Notes under the pieces: generated by a model
What the model was told of the DNA's origin: nothing
Seen by the model: only the letters and a program-made list of their open reading frames with translations
The model's database searches: none
Position numbers and translations under genes: made by a program
Assembly (NCBI GenBank): GCA_910588925.1
Contig: CAJURV010000050.1
Coordinates: 1-15,344 of the forward strand
Origin: an uncultured Rikenellaceae bacterium
Lineage (GTDB): Bacteria > Bacteroidota > Bacteroidia > Bacteroidales > Rikenellaceae
Length of the DNA stretch: 15,344 bases
Direction: 5' to 3'
Part shown: positions 15,244 to 15,344 of the stretch, in pieces
Numbering within the stretch: the stretch's first letter is position 1
Layout of the letters: every line of letters begins with the position of its first letter

Positions 15244-15278
15244 TTATCGCTGTCCGATAAAATAGGTCGTAAAGTTTT

Positions 15279-15344
15279 GGCCCGAGCGGAGCGAGGGCAA
15301 TCAAACACAAATTCCGCCGTTAAATCCCGAGGAACGAGGGATGA
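15279..15344 (-). repeat. Dispersed intergenic repeat, copy R5 (runs off the window end)
   Basis: This fragment holds GCCCGAGCGGAGCGAGGG (15280-15297), a CAATCAAACACAAATTCCGC block, and TCCCGAGGAACGAGGGATGA (15325-15344). It matches R4 at about 12129-12192 with few changes and has the R3/R4 orientation. Confidence 0.85.

Overview
The window looks like chromosomal DNA of a Bacteroidota (Bacteroidales-type) bacterium. The evidence is the -33 TTTG / -7 TAnnTTTG promoters, the lack of clear Shine-Dalgarno sites, several lipoproteins, an ECF sigma / membrane anti-sigma-like / outer-membrane barrel operon, and menaquinone synthesis by the futalosine route (MqnE). The genus cannot be fixed from sequence alone. 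No rRNA, tRNA, CRISPR array, transposase, integrase or phage gene was seen.

There are ten well-supported genes in five blocks. (1) 601-3855 (+): a surface-type lipoprotein with a metzincin zinc motif and a C-terminal propeller-like region, followed by a second propeller-like lipoprotein; a strong promoter precedes the pair and a strong terminator follows it. (2) 5003-6287 (+): two overlapping paralogous genes of unknown function, one secreted and one a lipoprotein, ending at a strong terminator. (3) 9900-7554 (-): a membrane-anchored GT2-like glycosyltransferase whose catalytic motifs look degenerate, a sigma-70-family factor overlapping its end, and rsmG. (4) 10053-11144 (+): mqnE, divergent from block 3. 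(5) 12903-15214 (+): ECF sigma factor, single-pass anti-sigma-like protein and outer-membrane beta-barrel protein, ending at a strong terminator.

The most unusual content is the DNA between the blocks. Nearly all long gene-free stretches (1-326, about 3952-4884, 6420-7480, 11180-12740, and 15279 to the window end) are copies of one complex, apparently non-coding repeat family. The fullest copy is about 1.25 kb. It holds many small GC-rich hairpins, some closed by GNRA-type loops, and recurring palindromic ATGCGCAT octamers that bound internal modules of about 125 and 183 bp. Copies differ by module fusions, by deletions with short shared sequence at the junctions, by a 71-bp hairpin insertion, and by tandem duplication of one half. 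Copies R1 and R2 point right; R3, R4 and R5 point left. Blocks 1, 2 and 5 each sit between two copies, and blocks 3 and 4 lie together between R3 and R4, so the genes sit like cassettes in a repeat framework that could drive inversions and deletions.
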